This document shows, one piece after another, positions 1-12,600 of a DNA stretch of 64,000 nt. Position numbers and translations under genes: made by a program. This DNA is from Tyto alba (lineage: Eukaryota; Chordata; Aves; Strigiformes; Tytonidae), in the NCBI RefSeq assembly GCF_018691265.1, contig NW_024881279.1:4741243-4805242 (forward strand), written 5' to 3'. Under the pieces are notes generated by a model, which searched no databases, was not told the DNA's origin, and worked only from the letters and a program-made list of their open reading frames with translations. How positions within the stretch are numbered: the first letter of the stretch is position 1; each line of letters opens with the position of its first letter.

Positions 1-453
1 GAGTAGATATTTGTGTGGCTGTGTTAAAACGTTGGTCCCCTAAGAGAAAGCAGTTTGTTATCTCTTTAGTTTATTACTAATTTTCGGTCGGTGTCTCAGC
101 TGAGGTTGCACCCTGTGGCTGGATTTCACATCTGCCTGGGCTGGGGGACCTCAGAGGGGTTGCAGCTGCGGGGGCCTGGGCTCTCGGCGCTGCCTGGCCA
201 AGCAGGGGAGTCCTTGCCCGTGCACCTTGTTCTCCCCAAATCCTGCTTGAACCTCACCCTGGAGGTGACATAAAGTGACACCCCGAAGCCATGCTGTTGG
301 GGACGCAAGGACCGGCCGTGCTGTCCCTTGGGGACCGTTTCCCCAGGGCACCCTCCCTCCCCAGCCGTGCATGCACCCAGCCTCTCCCAGACCCCTTCAC
401 CCTGCCTGCTGGATGCTTTTGTTTTTTTCTTTTTTTTTTTTTTCCCGGTACAG
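1..453 (+). other. JADE2 intron upstream of the first visible coding exon (3' part)
   Basis: GC-rich intronic sequence ending in a polypyrimidine tract (420-446, almost pure T) and the acceptor at 453. The JADE2 start codon exon is further upstream, outside the window. No family-like coding frame was seen here. Confidence 0.85.
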
Positions 454-611
454 GTTTTCCGTACAGACCTGATAACAGCCATGAAGATCCCCGACTCCTT
501 CCAGCTGAGCCCCGACGAGTACTACGTCCTGGCCGATCCCTGGAGGCAGGAGTGGGAGAAGGGTGTCCAGGTGCCGGCGAGTGCTGAGGCCATCCCTGAG
601 CCCGTGGTCAG
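454..611 (+). CDS. JADE2: JADE2 coding exon 1 in window (w1-w53, phase 0 to 2)
   Basis: Begins [20 protein letters not shown] and carries [19 protein letters not shown], the signature of the JADE/BRPF N-terminal region that in this family contacts the acetyltransferase (HBO1). The acceptor is a very long T tract followed by CCCGGTACAG, ending at 453; the donor is CAG|GTAAGC at 612. The last codon, R53, is split AG|G across the next intron. A second AG lies at 465-466, 13 nt into the exon; using it would shift the frame, so 454 is the coding start. The initiator exon must lie upstream, because the reading frame enters through the acceptor with no family-like start before it. Confidence 0.93.
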
Positions 612-3600
612 GTAAGCGAGCGGGGTGCCCCTCCGTGGGGTCCCCTCTGTGGGATCCCCTATGCCTGGTCCCCCCAGTGGGGTCCCCTCTGCTTTGGTGG
701 GGTGCAGCACCGTCTTGGAGAGCGTGTAAAGGGGATGCACGGGGACCTCCCACCCCACCCTGCCATGGGCTTTCTGAAAATCCCTCTCGTGTGTGCCCGG
801 CTTTTCTTGGGCGGCAGCGAGGAGCTGTTCCAGGCAGGCCAGCTCTTCGTTTGCTCCTGGTCAGGGAATTTTAAAAAGACCTGATAAAATCAAAGGGAGG
901 GTAAAAAAATACCAACAGAAAACCACCCAGACGTCAGCCTCTGCCTGGCTGGTTGATGCATCTCTGTCTAGAAACACGTGGCTGTACCGCTGGTATTTCA
1001 TGGCAGGGGTGCAGGAGTTGGCCCTTAAATTAAAAGCTTCCCTCTTTACCATGTAAGCTGTTTGTGCGTGTTGGAAACGTGACAGGCATGCCGAGATTCG
1101 GAGTTTGGGAAAAGGAGCCCAGCGAATAGACAAGCATCTCCCAGACCTTGTAGGGACGACGTCTATCGGCCTAGATCGGTGTCTCATTAGCTATCTTAAA
1201 ATAGGGAACTGAGTTTTAAAATAGACACTTCAACAGCTGCCCGGGCAGAAAAGAAACATGGGGGAGCTGCTACCCGTTTGCTGTGCACCGGGGATTATCC
1301 CAGGGTGACGGCTGAAGCTGTGGGGGAAAGGCTGGTGCTGCCGGTGGGGTGAACCAGGCAGGCGGGGAAGGGACCCCCAAACTCGTGGGGTCAGACCCCA
1401 AAACTCGCAAGGTGGGACCTGAAAACTCGCAGGGTTTGCAGAAGCTTCGCAGCTCTCCCCTGCTGCCTTGGTGGTGTGTGGCCCTGGGCACCCATCCTGC
1501 AAGAGGATGGTGCTGGGGCCGGGCAGGGGAGCGGGGCGGCTGCGGGAGGACGTGTTTTGCCGAGGGATTTGGGCAAAGCCGGGGAGGCCGGCGGAGGCTT
1601 CGCTTGTCCCACAGCGGCAGCAGCTGCTGCTGCAGCTGCCGACCCCGCTTCTGAAGTAAACTTTTGTGTACGCTCCCCTTCCTCCCCCGGGGAAAACAGA
1701 GAAAGAAATGAAACTTTAATGAGTCTGAACACATCAAAAGGGAAGTTGTAAAGGGGGCTGTTGAGTTGATTTAATCCTTGGGAAAAAAAAAAAAAAAAAA
1801 AAAAAGGAGGGAGAAAAAAACCCTATGTGTGGAATATCTTTTTTTAGTTGTCTTTGATAGCTAACCGCAGTCTGGGCTCGCAAGCTCTCTGCTCCCCAGC
1901 TGAGGGCTCACGGTGGTTCTATTTCCAGCTGAAAAGTGATAGCTCGGGGCTGGCGGTGCCCGTGGAAAGCCAGCCTGAACAGTGGGCTGCCCGCGGGTGC
2001 TGCTTCCCGGCCTTCTGCCGGTTGGGTTTTGCATCCCAGACCTTCAAGCTGGGAGCTGCCAGGGTGCAGGGCAGGCTGCAGACGTGCCCTTCTGTTTTTC
2101 CCTAAGTCCTTGCTTTTTGGGGTCCCCAGGGTGCCTGGTGTGGGTTGTCCTCGCCCTGGTCCCCATCCCAACCTGTCCTGCTGCGGCACCAGCCCTTTCC
2201 TGTCATATTTCACATTTTTTTGGACCGCTGTCGTGTCTCCTCAGTCTTCTTTCCTCTATACTGAACTGGTCCATTTTAAGTTTCCATCAAAGGTCATGTT
2301 TTCTGGGCTTGTGAACGTTTTTGACCCTGTCTTCCAGGCTTCCCCTGGTTTTGCCCATGTCACCGCAGGGACATGCCCACAGGCTTCAGAGGGGACATCA
2401 GACACCCCACCACAGCCTGATGCTGCCCACTCACCCTGAGCTTGGGTTTCAGTTCCACCATCAGATTCTCCTCTGAAGAATTTCCTTATTCTTGGGGTTA
2501 TTTTGCTCATTTAATTATTCTCAAGCTTGGCACTATTCCATAATCCCTGATGAATTGCCTCTTGCAAAAGTTCTGCCTCTTTCTTCAGTTCCTCAACACC
2601 ATTTGGACTTCAAGCCTTGTTCTCCAAAGAGTTTGTGACTTCCCGTTTGTTGGAGTTAGTGCCTGTGTGAGGAAGCGTGGCCCCACAGAGGTCTCGGCAC
2701 AGCCACGGACACCAGCGAGCATCTCCTGATAGGTAGCATTGGAGCCTTGCTAAGCCAAATCTGCTCCTCTCCACCCACCACAGAGGTCCCAACCCATGTC
2801 AGATGGTTCTTACCCTGTGTTATTTTCTGCGTGCATTCATATAGATTACTTATTTGTGTGTTCCAGTGGTTTTCCCTGAGTTTTATGTTTAAAGGCAGAT
2901 CACGTGTGTCGTCTTCTGAAATCTGACCCATTGTCTGTAACCTCTTCAAGATTCTCCTTAGCGGCTCCATCACTCTCAGCTAATCCCAGGTGGATTTTTG
3001 TAGCCTCTCTGGGTTGCAACCTGCCCCACTTATCCCATGCTGTTCCTCCTGGGCTGCTATGGGATTGTACTGCTTACCTACAGCCTTAGCTTCCTTGGAG
3101 GTCTTTTCTTTCCTGTTGCTCCATCTGTCTGTCCTGCGTCTGTCTCATCTGCCTGAACCATCTCTCTTCACTGGCAAGACAGCAAGCCTGGCCCAGAGGG
3201 CTTTGTCCTCAGACTGAAGCCTGTTCAGGATATTTTGCCTTTGCTAGTGCGATGTGAGTGGAATGAAGAGCTCATTTTACAGCAGCATTAATGGTTGCAC
3301 CTGGTTTGTGGCCGTGATGCACATCTCAGGGGGACAAGCGGTGATGCTGCCAGATTTTTTTCAATCAGGACAGCATCTCTCTGCCTGCACACCAGAAGGC
3401 ACAGCCAAGGCGGGTGTGCTCCTCCCGAGCAGTTCTCCCCCCGATAACGTCCCTGCCCTCGGATGTTTTCCCACTTGGGTCACGGATGTGAGTTGGAGAT
3501 GGAGAGAGCAGCGTTCGGACTGCCAAGGACAGATGAAGATTGCAGTCCCTTTCGCATCTCCAGTGCTAGACAACTCCCTCTTGCCCTCCTTTGGAGAAAT

Positions 3601-6600
3601 GTCAAGTATTTTTTCACAAGAGATGACTATATTTCATCTGCCTAAAGAGAGCAGCCTAAAAAGGCCTTAGAACTCCATTTACCTCCCTAGTTTAATTGCT
3701 TTAATTTGCCCCATCTCCATCCTGGTAGCAGCGAGTGGTACCTCAATGGTCCCACCCGAGCTGCTGCTTTTGCCACCACCTTGCTGCTGCTGCCCCATGG
3801 GCTCTGCACCAGTTTTCCCCTTTGCTTCCAAACTTTCCTTTTTCCCTACTCAAACAAAAACTTCCACATAAACCCAGTGGATCCTCCCTGTGTCAGGTAG
3901 GGGCATTCCATATATCCTTCTCTGCTGACAGAAATCCCAGTGCTGATTTTTATGTAAACTGGGAAATTTGGAGCCCAGCAGTTGCTGCTTTTCCTCGTTG
4001 TCGGGGCAGTGTTTTGCTTTTCCCCCCCCATTTCAAAGGTGTAATGCAAGGGTGTGACGGAGCATCCTGCCCTTAGGTTTGCGGCAGCAGAGGAGGGATG
4101 CTGGTGGTAATCCAGTCCTGATGTTGTCACTCCTGACAGCCATTTCCATGTGAAATCCTAGAGGGAGGAAGGGGGGGAGAAGCCACTAGAGCCCTGGGAG
4201 CTGAAGAGCAGGCAAGCATTGCCTGCAAAATAATACTCAGCCCATCATCCTGTGACCTCAGGGGTCTGGTCCCTGGGCTGAGCGATCGTCAGCGAGCAGA
4301 TTTTGCCGCAGAGGGTGCGAGAGTCGCTTCCCACTCCAGAGATGGATCTCGCTCTCCGAAAGGTGCCTTGTACGCAGCCGCTGCTGCTCTTTTCATCTCC
4401 CGCCTGGGCGCTTGGAAACCAGCTCTTCCTACCCGCGCCCTGCCTCTAGGTTTTGTGCTTCCAAAGCTGAAAATTAGATTTTTCGAAACATTTTATTTTT
4501 CTGGAGCTCTAAAATGTCAAAAGCTGGGGGTGAGACAGAAGGAAAGAGCTGTAATTTAAGGAATGCTTTCCCCAGGAAGCAGCTGTCTCAAAATGCCTCT
4601 GCTAAGAGCCACCTTAAACTCGGGGGTCCTTTCTAGGTTATCACAAATCGCAGCGCAGTTGCGAGGAAAGCGGTGGGGGAAGAGGTGCAGCATCTCTTGG
4701 CTCGGTGTCCCGGGAGGCACGGATGCTGCCGATGGCCACCCGTATGCCAGGGTTATCAGGCAGCGCAGGAGATCAGCTGTTTCCTCTCCACAATCATTTC
4801 TGGCTCATCGCTACTGAAAAGGGTTTTATTTTGTACAGTAACATGCCTGAGAATTGCCCAAAGCTTGAAGGACTCCAGCGTGGTGAGGAAAGCCGCTTGC
4901 AGTTGGGTGAGAGTCGGGGAATGAGGAGTCAAGGCGAGTTTTCTTTCCGAGGGGCAGGGAGCAGCAGGTTGGCATCCTCTGCCAGGTCACCCACCCTGGG
5001 ATGAGGGTGGAGATGACACCACATCCCAGTGTTACAGGACATCCCACCCCGTTGCTAGAGCCCGTAGCCAAAAGATCTCCACAGGCTTTCCAGAGCCAGA
5101 GATGAGCCTTTACAGCTCCCGTGTGACCTCTGCAGTAATTTTACAGATAGGTAAACTGAGGCACGGAGATTTCTACCGTGAATCGGTGGGGGAGCCAGAT
5201 ATGAGATCCCAGCCTGGTGTGGGGGCACAGTTGGGTGCTGGTTGCAATGTCAGAGCATCTCAGCACGGCTTGAGTTGAAGGATTACGCGAGGTAAAGTAG
5301 CAGGAAGAGTTACTGCAACTCGGGGTTGCAGGTACCACTCCTGTTGTAAATGGGAAGGAGAAGATTTAGATGAGCTTTGTCTTCCCAGAGTCACACCATG
5401 ATATACCCAGGAGGAAAGTGGGCCTTGCTGGTTTGCTGTGGGTGCTCGTAGGAGGCTGTGAAGCCCTTTTTGCCAAGCGAGTGTGCAGGGACTTGGCCTG
5501 GGCATGTCCCTACCCGGTGGCAGTGATGCTGGTGCCATGCAGGGTGGCTTGTTGATCTCACTCAGCAGAGAGCATCACTCTATAAAGCAGCAGCACCTAC
5601 GTGGGATTTTATGCACCTGCACAGGTTTTAATTCCTCCTTTATTTAATGATTTAACATTTTTGGCATGCGGCTCCTTCACCAGTCTGACAGGGATGCAGG
5701 CAGGATCTAGAGGTGGCTCTTGGATCTCGCGTTAAGCCACATTAGTATGTGCTGTAGATTCTGTTTCCTGCGAATTTGCACACAGCGGGAGGACGAGCAG
5801 GAAGGCTGCTTCTTGCTGGCAGGCTTCCCAGATATTCTTGGCGTTGCAGATCTATACTTGCATCGTTGCTGTGGCCCTGTTTTAACAGAAAACAGAAAGT
5901 GCTGTGGCAACAAGAAGGCACAACCTCTGCGAGTACCAACTCGGTGATGGCAGCGGCACCAGCGCAAGCGCCGTCTGCCACATCGGCGTGGTGTTTGTGT
6001 CACTGTACTGTCCTCCCTCGGGTCCCCTCTGGCCCTTCTCCTCCAACGGCCACACACGGAGGTAAAGCAGCTCCTCGCTGTGCTGCTGGGCGTGCATTGA
6101 GCTGGTGCAGGTGCGGGGCTGGCCGTGCCCGGCTGGTGATGTGGAGCTGCCTGGTGTTCATCTCCTTTGAGCTGTGTTGCTCTTTAGTGGACTCCAGTCC
6201 CGTAAGGAGTTGCCCCAGTATCTCCAGGAGGCCCAGCAGTTCTCTGGGGGGGGTGTGGAGTTGTTGGCAGGGATGTTCACGCTGGGGTTTTGCAATACCA
6301 GCATCGTTGCAAAAAGGAGCACGAGGAGGCGTGCAGAGGGGGTCTGCAGTGTTGGAGATGAGCGTACTGGGGCAGCGAGAAGAATTAACTGGTGCACCAG
6401 TGATGGGTTTAGGATGGGGCACATCCCTGCCCTTCTTCCCTTCTCCTCCTGGTGAGTGGACACCTCAGCTCATCCCGGCGGGGCTGGCTGCTGCCTCCAG
6501 AACACCCAGCACAGGGTGGGAGCCGTTCCAGCGAAGGGAGCAAACACCGCCGGGAGCGGTCTCTGGCGCGGTGCGGAGCGTGGCAGCGCCGAGGAGCTGC

Positions 6601-9600
6601 GGCCAGGCTGGCCCGGCAGCGGGCTGGCACGATGCAAACGTCCCAGCAATGCCTGGACTTCACCTCTCCCCCGTCCCCGGCGTGCAGCGGGAGCCCTGGG
6701 CAGCGGCCAGGCGGTATCCGTGCGGCAGCGTGGCTCCCAGCCTGGGGAGGGCTTTCCGAGGCTTCGTTCTCAGCATGTACTGGATGAACCAGCACACTTT
6801 GTTCTCGAGTGTTGAGATTGGACTTCCTTTCCTCGGTCGGCGACGCAGGCTGGCTGTTGACTCATCAGCAGCTTCCCTTGGGCTTTGCTGCAGAAGGGGC
6901 AGGAAGGATTTTGCAGCAGTTTGTGTATCTTTTGGAGCAGAGCTTTTTTTTCTTTTTAACATGATCTTTTTTTTTTTTCCCCCTTGTTTTTTTTTTTTTT
7001 TTTTTTTTTTCCCCTCCTTCCCTCCAGCTCATCATGAAAAACCTGTGAGTTTGGGGCTTGCAGATGGCACTCTGGCGATTTTACAAAGGGCTATTTCTTG
7101 GGTCAGTTACCCCCATTCTGTGGCTGCCTGCACTTAAGTATGCTTGGATTCCAGTACACTTCAGAAATACATGTATGCTTCCCTTTCAAGATCTGAGACT
7201 CTGCTCTGATCAAAAGAAATAAAAATCCCAACTGCCCTAGGCCTAAATGTTTAGATCACAAGCTGTGGGACATGGGAGTGCGGGGAGAGGAAAGCTCGCT
7301 GCCTGCATGCTCGGCGCGCTCCCGGGGACCCCTGCGGTGACGCCTGGCCGCGGCAAGGACGGGCTGCCCAGTGGCACTGATCCAGGACAGCAAAAAAAAA
7401 AAACCCAAACCCAGTGATGGAACATCAGTGAGTTCCCTCTGCAACTGGGAAAGGGAGGTTTCCAGCTGGATCTGCTCAGGCAGCCCGTGTCCCTGCAGCC
7501 AGCAGGGATGGGCTCCGCTTTTTGTCTGTTTGCAGGGTGGTCTGTCCTGCTGGTCTTTTAGATTCCTGATTTAGGATGGGGTGAATTGCCTCTGCGGCAG
7601 CAGTGGTTTGGTGGTTCAGAGGGTCTGGGCAAGGCAAGAGCTGGTATCGGCGCTGTAGAGGGTTGTTAGTTCATGCCCAGTGCCTGTGAGTGCTTTGCAA
7701 AGGAATAAGCCTGATTTACTCTGTTACTTGTAATCATTTCTGTTTTACAATCTGCTTGACAAGTTCTCGTGTGGGCTTTCAGCAAGTCCTCACCTTTATT
7801 AGTTTGCTACAGTAAACGTGTTAATCCAGCCTGTTCCTACCTAGTACTGAGCCACTCGGACTTTTATTTTGAATGTTTGCTAATCCTCCCAGTGGATGCC
7901 TGTGGTTTATACTGGATCAGGCACACAGAAAGTCAAGTGTATTTCAGCAGTAAATGTATGGAGCGAGCAGGCTTGATTTCCCGCTGCTCCGTAACAAGGT
8001 TTATGGCTCTTGGGACACCCTTTGGTTTGGTACAGCCTCGGGAGCCTCCGCATCGTGCTCCATCACCTCCACTCTCCATCCGCAGCCATGAATTTAGTGT
8101 CTAGCCAGGCAAACCCTAGCAGATCTGATTGCTGCTGCTTGCAACCGCAGCAGTAATTAAATCACCTCTTAGTGATTTAGTGCACCTTGTGTCCCCATTG
8201 AACAATACAAGAAACTATTACTCTTAAGTGCTTTTCAGAGTGATGGGAAGACCCAGACAGCCCAGCAGTGGGAATAGCTGCTCAGTTTTGGCGCTGCTGT
8301 GGATAATCCTGTTGAATTTGGGTGAAGCCTGCATTGCTGGGAAGTGAGCTTTACCATGTTCTCAGGACTTGGGTGAGGTGGAGTTGGTAGATTTTTTTTT
8401 TTTTTTTCTGGTGCACTTGAAGAAGATCTGGAAAACGCACCAAGACAAGCGTAGCTCTGTAGTGGTACGTGGAGGGTTCAAGAGGCAGACGGATCCCTCC
8501 TGGTTTTGTGGGATGGGCTGTGCGCTGCTTCAAGTGACTCAGCGTCAGAACAGTTCTCATGTGTTTCAGGGTTCAGCGTTAGTGCAGTGATTCAGAATAC
8601 CTTAAGGAAAGGCTGGACGCTGCCTTTTCAAATTCCTCAAAGCTTTGCTTTCGTTGGGCTGGTTTTCTGTAAGGAGTCCCGTGCGGTGGCACCGTGCTGA
8701 TCACAGGAATAGTTGTCTGTGCCCTCGTCTGTATTTGGAGCTTTCTGATGCTCAGCTCCGTTAGCAGCAGGGGCGGGGGGATTTAGCTGATTCCTGCTTT
8801 GCTGTGGCTCCTGCTTGCAGCCCCTGCTCAGACCCCGCTGCCACCACCACTCGCAGCCCCTGTCCCTGCTCCCCGTTAGTAGGTGGATACAAATACAAGT
8901 GGAGCTGTTTGCATTACTGAAATAATAGTGGAAACATTATCAGACCGAGATAATTAATTCCAGATGCTTTAACGTTAGTAGCTTGGCTTAAGTTACATGA
9001 AGAAGCAACGTTTTTTGTCTTTTTATGTCCATAGAACATACACTCAAGTGTCCCTGGCTTCCCTGGTAGCAATTCCAAGATAGATATTGCTTAAATGGAA
9101 ATGAGCAGAACACCAGCAGTCTGCTGGCTGGGTTTGGAGAAAGTTGGCATACAGCATGGGTCCCTGAAGTGCCACCAGGTAGGACAGTGGTGCTCTGGGA
9201 GAAGGAGGAGAGCAGCACCCATGGGTGCTGGTGCTGGCTCTGCCTTGCTCACCCATGGGGAGGAGATGCTGCCTGAGCATCCTCTGCAGCTCCCCTGGGG
9301 TTGGGGGCTGCTGTGTTTTTTGGGTTTAGGAGCCAGAAGAGCAGCACAGGCTGTGCCTCCTCTGAGCCCCCTCCTGCTGCCTTCCATGCCACTGTTAAGG
9401 CTGAATAGCACACAGGGAAAAGGAGAAAAGAAACATAAAGATGATCCTTGCACAGCATCAAAAATTATGTGTGTATTTTGCTCTCAGCCCAGACGCTGCT
9501 TTTGTCTAGTCAACCAGAAAAACATCTGCGTTTTGTTGTTCTAGCCAGCCCACCAGCAAACCACTGCCTGGCCATCGCTGTCTGTCCGTGCAGCCGTGGT

Positions 9601-12600
9601 TTTCTTCTGCACAGAAGTTGTGCAGATGAACCCCGTTGTGAAATGGTGCCCGTCCTCTCCTCCACCTCGCGAAGGCAGACGTTGCTCTGCAACTTCCCAT
9701 CGCTGCACCTGAACGCTTCTTTACCAGGTCCCTTCTCCAGTCTACATTGAAATGATTTTCTGGGCACTGAATCAGAGTTGAGACTTAAATAATTCATTTG
9801 TTGAGCTAAATCTCGGTGAGATTTAGGCTGGAATGTAAACGTGAAAAAGACAGGGACATCAACACTCTGGTCTTTATCTAGTCTGCTGAGTATCAGGCTT
9901 TTTATATGGTGATAAACAGCTCAGAAACAAAATTGGAAAAGCTGTCTGGGTTTAACAAGATGGCTGTTTAGTGCCTCCTGTTCACTTGTTTTCCTCTTTT
10001 TATCACATCAAAGAAGAGTGAATCACTTTCTCCTTAGAGGATTACATTATTCCAGGGGCCTGGAAGGACCCATTCTGGTTGCAAGCTGTTACTGGAGAAG
10101 GTTTTTAGATGGGAAAATGGAGCGTTTTTTCTCATTGCACCTGTTAATTGCAATTTGGACCTTCAGCTGCATTTCTGTAAAACTTCTGCAACCTGCCTGT
10201 ATAAATCCTCAACTGCCAGCAGCATGTGAGGGGCCACCCAACCCTGTCCTTAATGTTTCGCACAGAAATGGCATTGTCACAGGGGGATTTCCAAACCCAA
10301 ACAGCAAGACCCGGGATGGTCCCAGGGCCAAAAGGAGTTTCCCAGCTGAGCTGCGTGCACGGTGCCGGCTGCGCTGGTCGCTCTATGCTCCCGATTGCGG
10401 GGGATGGTTTAAAAGCTGATTGTGATCATTGCTAATATCCACTGAATAGCGCTGAGTGTCCGGGGTTCAGCTGGGAAAAACAACAGCTAAAGGGATGTAG
10501 CTGAGCTGCTCTGTCCTGGGCTGGTCCCTGCTTGGCAGAGGATCCCTGATGCATCCCCGGGTCCCTGATGCATCTCAGAGCAGGAGGGATGGGGTGTGCA
10601 GCTTTCGAAGCCACCCATTACGTCACCTAGAGCCACACTCACTGGCTGCTGGTACCCGGAGGGCAGGACACTGCTGCAGGCAGCATTAACCCCTTCCTGA
10701 GCATCCCGAGTACAAACTTGGGTAACACAAAGGGATCTTCATAGGGCTGAGCCTTGGGCACCGATGTCTACACAGTCAGGGTGCCTTTTGGGCATGGGTG
10801 CTCCTGTTACAGGAGCTTGGTGGATCCTCCCAGGGCGAAACCCAGCTGCTTTGTTCTCCCAAACCAGCAGCAAGAAGCCAAACGAGAGCTTCAGAGCTGA
10901 ACCAAGTGTTTACTGCCTGTGTAGGTTTTTGGGACAAGCAGTTTACTGAAGGTTTAGGTTATACCAGAGAGTGCTGCCAGCCCAGCCATCCGTCGCCCAC
11001 ATCAGCAGCGGTGGTGACAAACTCTGCGGTTGCACCGGGCTGTTTGCTCAGGTGCGGATGTGCACAGGAGGGGTGGAGGTTATGTTACCTCCATCAACTT
11101 TTTTTTTGCTAGCAATGTGCTTGTGACAGCCCCTGACATGAGGGTAGCCTGTGAATGGCACAAAGCAGGGTGGCAGACTGGGCCACCAGACTGGACAGCC
11201 GCCGCAGGTTCCCCTTCCCGGACCCTCCTTTGACCCCCGGGTTGAACCCTGCGCCCGTGACCGCTCTGCTATGTACGTATGAATTTTTGTAGATTTGCAG
11301 AGGCTGCTGCCAAATCTGGAGGGGTTTTGGCTCCAACAGCCAATAAGGATATACTGGACATTCTTACTTTTCTGCACAACATGGTCTCAGCAGTGCCAGC
11401 TTTAATTCTGTTGAGGTTCTTGTTTTAAAATAAAAGGGTTTAGTGACGGTGGCCTGTTGAGATGCACTGTGTCACCACCCTTCTCCCTGGGACCAGCTGC
11501 CTCCAGCCTTTTCTCTGACCCATCACGCAGGAGGATGCTTTTGCAGACTCCGGGTACCAGTGGTCCCTCCCGCGGGGTCCCGGGTCTCTGGTTTCAGGTC
11601 TCCTGCCACTGGCCTGTGCCAGGGGTGACAGCAGGGTGCCCACGGGGCTCTGAGCTCTCGAGCACCCTGTGCTGGTGACCGGGGTGCTCCCGATGTTACC
11701 TGGAGCATCTGCAGTCGAGGAGAGGAGTGGTGAAGTGCACAGGCACCTGTTAGCACCAAGACCTGCATCCTAAAGATGCTTTTAGGCTCGTCCAGCCAGC
11801 TTGCATGCAGGTCTAAACATCAGGCCAGTTAATTTAAAACCTAACCCATTTAATATCTTCTTGGCTTTCCCTTTCTTCTTTGAACCCAGCTTTGGGAGTA
11901 TAGTTTTTGACTCATGGTTTTACAGACTTTGCTAGAAGCCATAAAAGTGGAGTAAGTAGGCATGACATGGTCAGTAAATCTAGGCCTGGGGTATGCTGAG
12001 GGTCACAAAATCTTGTGTGTGGTTTGCAGCTCATTGCTGTGACCGTCCACCACAATCTACAACCCCGTCCCTCGCCTTATGTCACCAGGCTCTTTTTCTA
12101 ATATCTTAAATTCTTCTCCACTATCAAGAAGCAATAGCATCTATAAAATCTATTAGCTTAAATTCATAAGAAGATTGGGCATCTGGTCCGAATGGCCTGC
12201 TAGATACCATTTTAATAAACAGAAAATGAAAATCATCCCTTTAAATTGCCTTCTTAAAGTTGTTGTGTGCCACAGGAGAATTCCCCCCATGAGAGGAGTT
12301 GGAGGTAAGAATAGTATCAGCATCCTCTGAAGGTTGCTAGCAGAGTTATCTTTCCACTGACTTTTCTAAACTGATTTATTTATGGACACTGGACAAGACT
12401 AATTTTTGCTGGAACATATGTAAAGAAAAGATGACTGACTAAAGCCTTCATTGTAATAAAGTTAAGTATTTTCAGAAGAGAGACACTACGCAGGATTAAT
12501 TATTTCTATCTAGTATATTAAAAGGAAGCATAGAAAAAAATGCCTTCTCCCTTCAGCCAAGTGAAGCATTCAGTTTACAGAGATGATTAACCATGGGAAT

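Noticed and set aside
2656..2973. 105-codon minus-strand frame next to the CR1 fossil as part of the same element
   Set aside because: It reads codon-like but has no reverse-transcriptase motif and is separated from the CR1-like segment by 300 bp of unrelated sequence.
7026..7137. Possible extra exon after the strong T/C tract and CCTCCAG
   Set aside because: The translation has no JADE similarity, and inserting it would break the phase between 611 and 20118.
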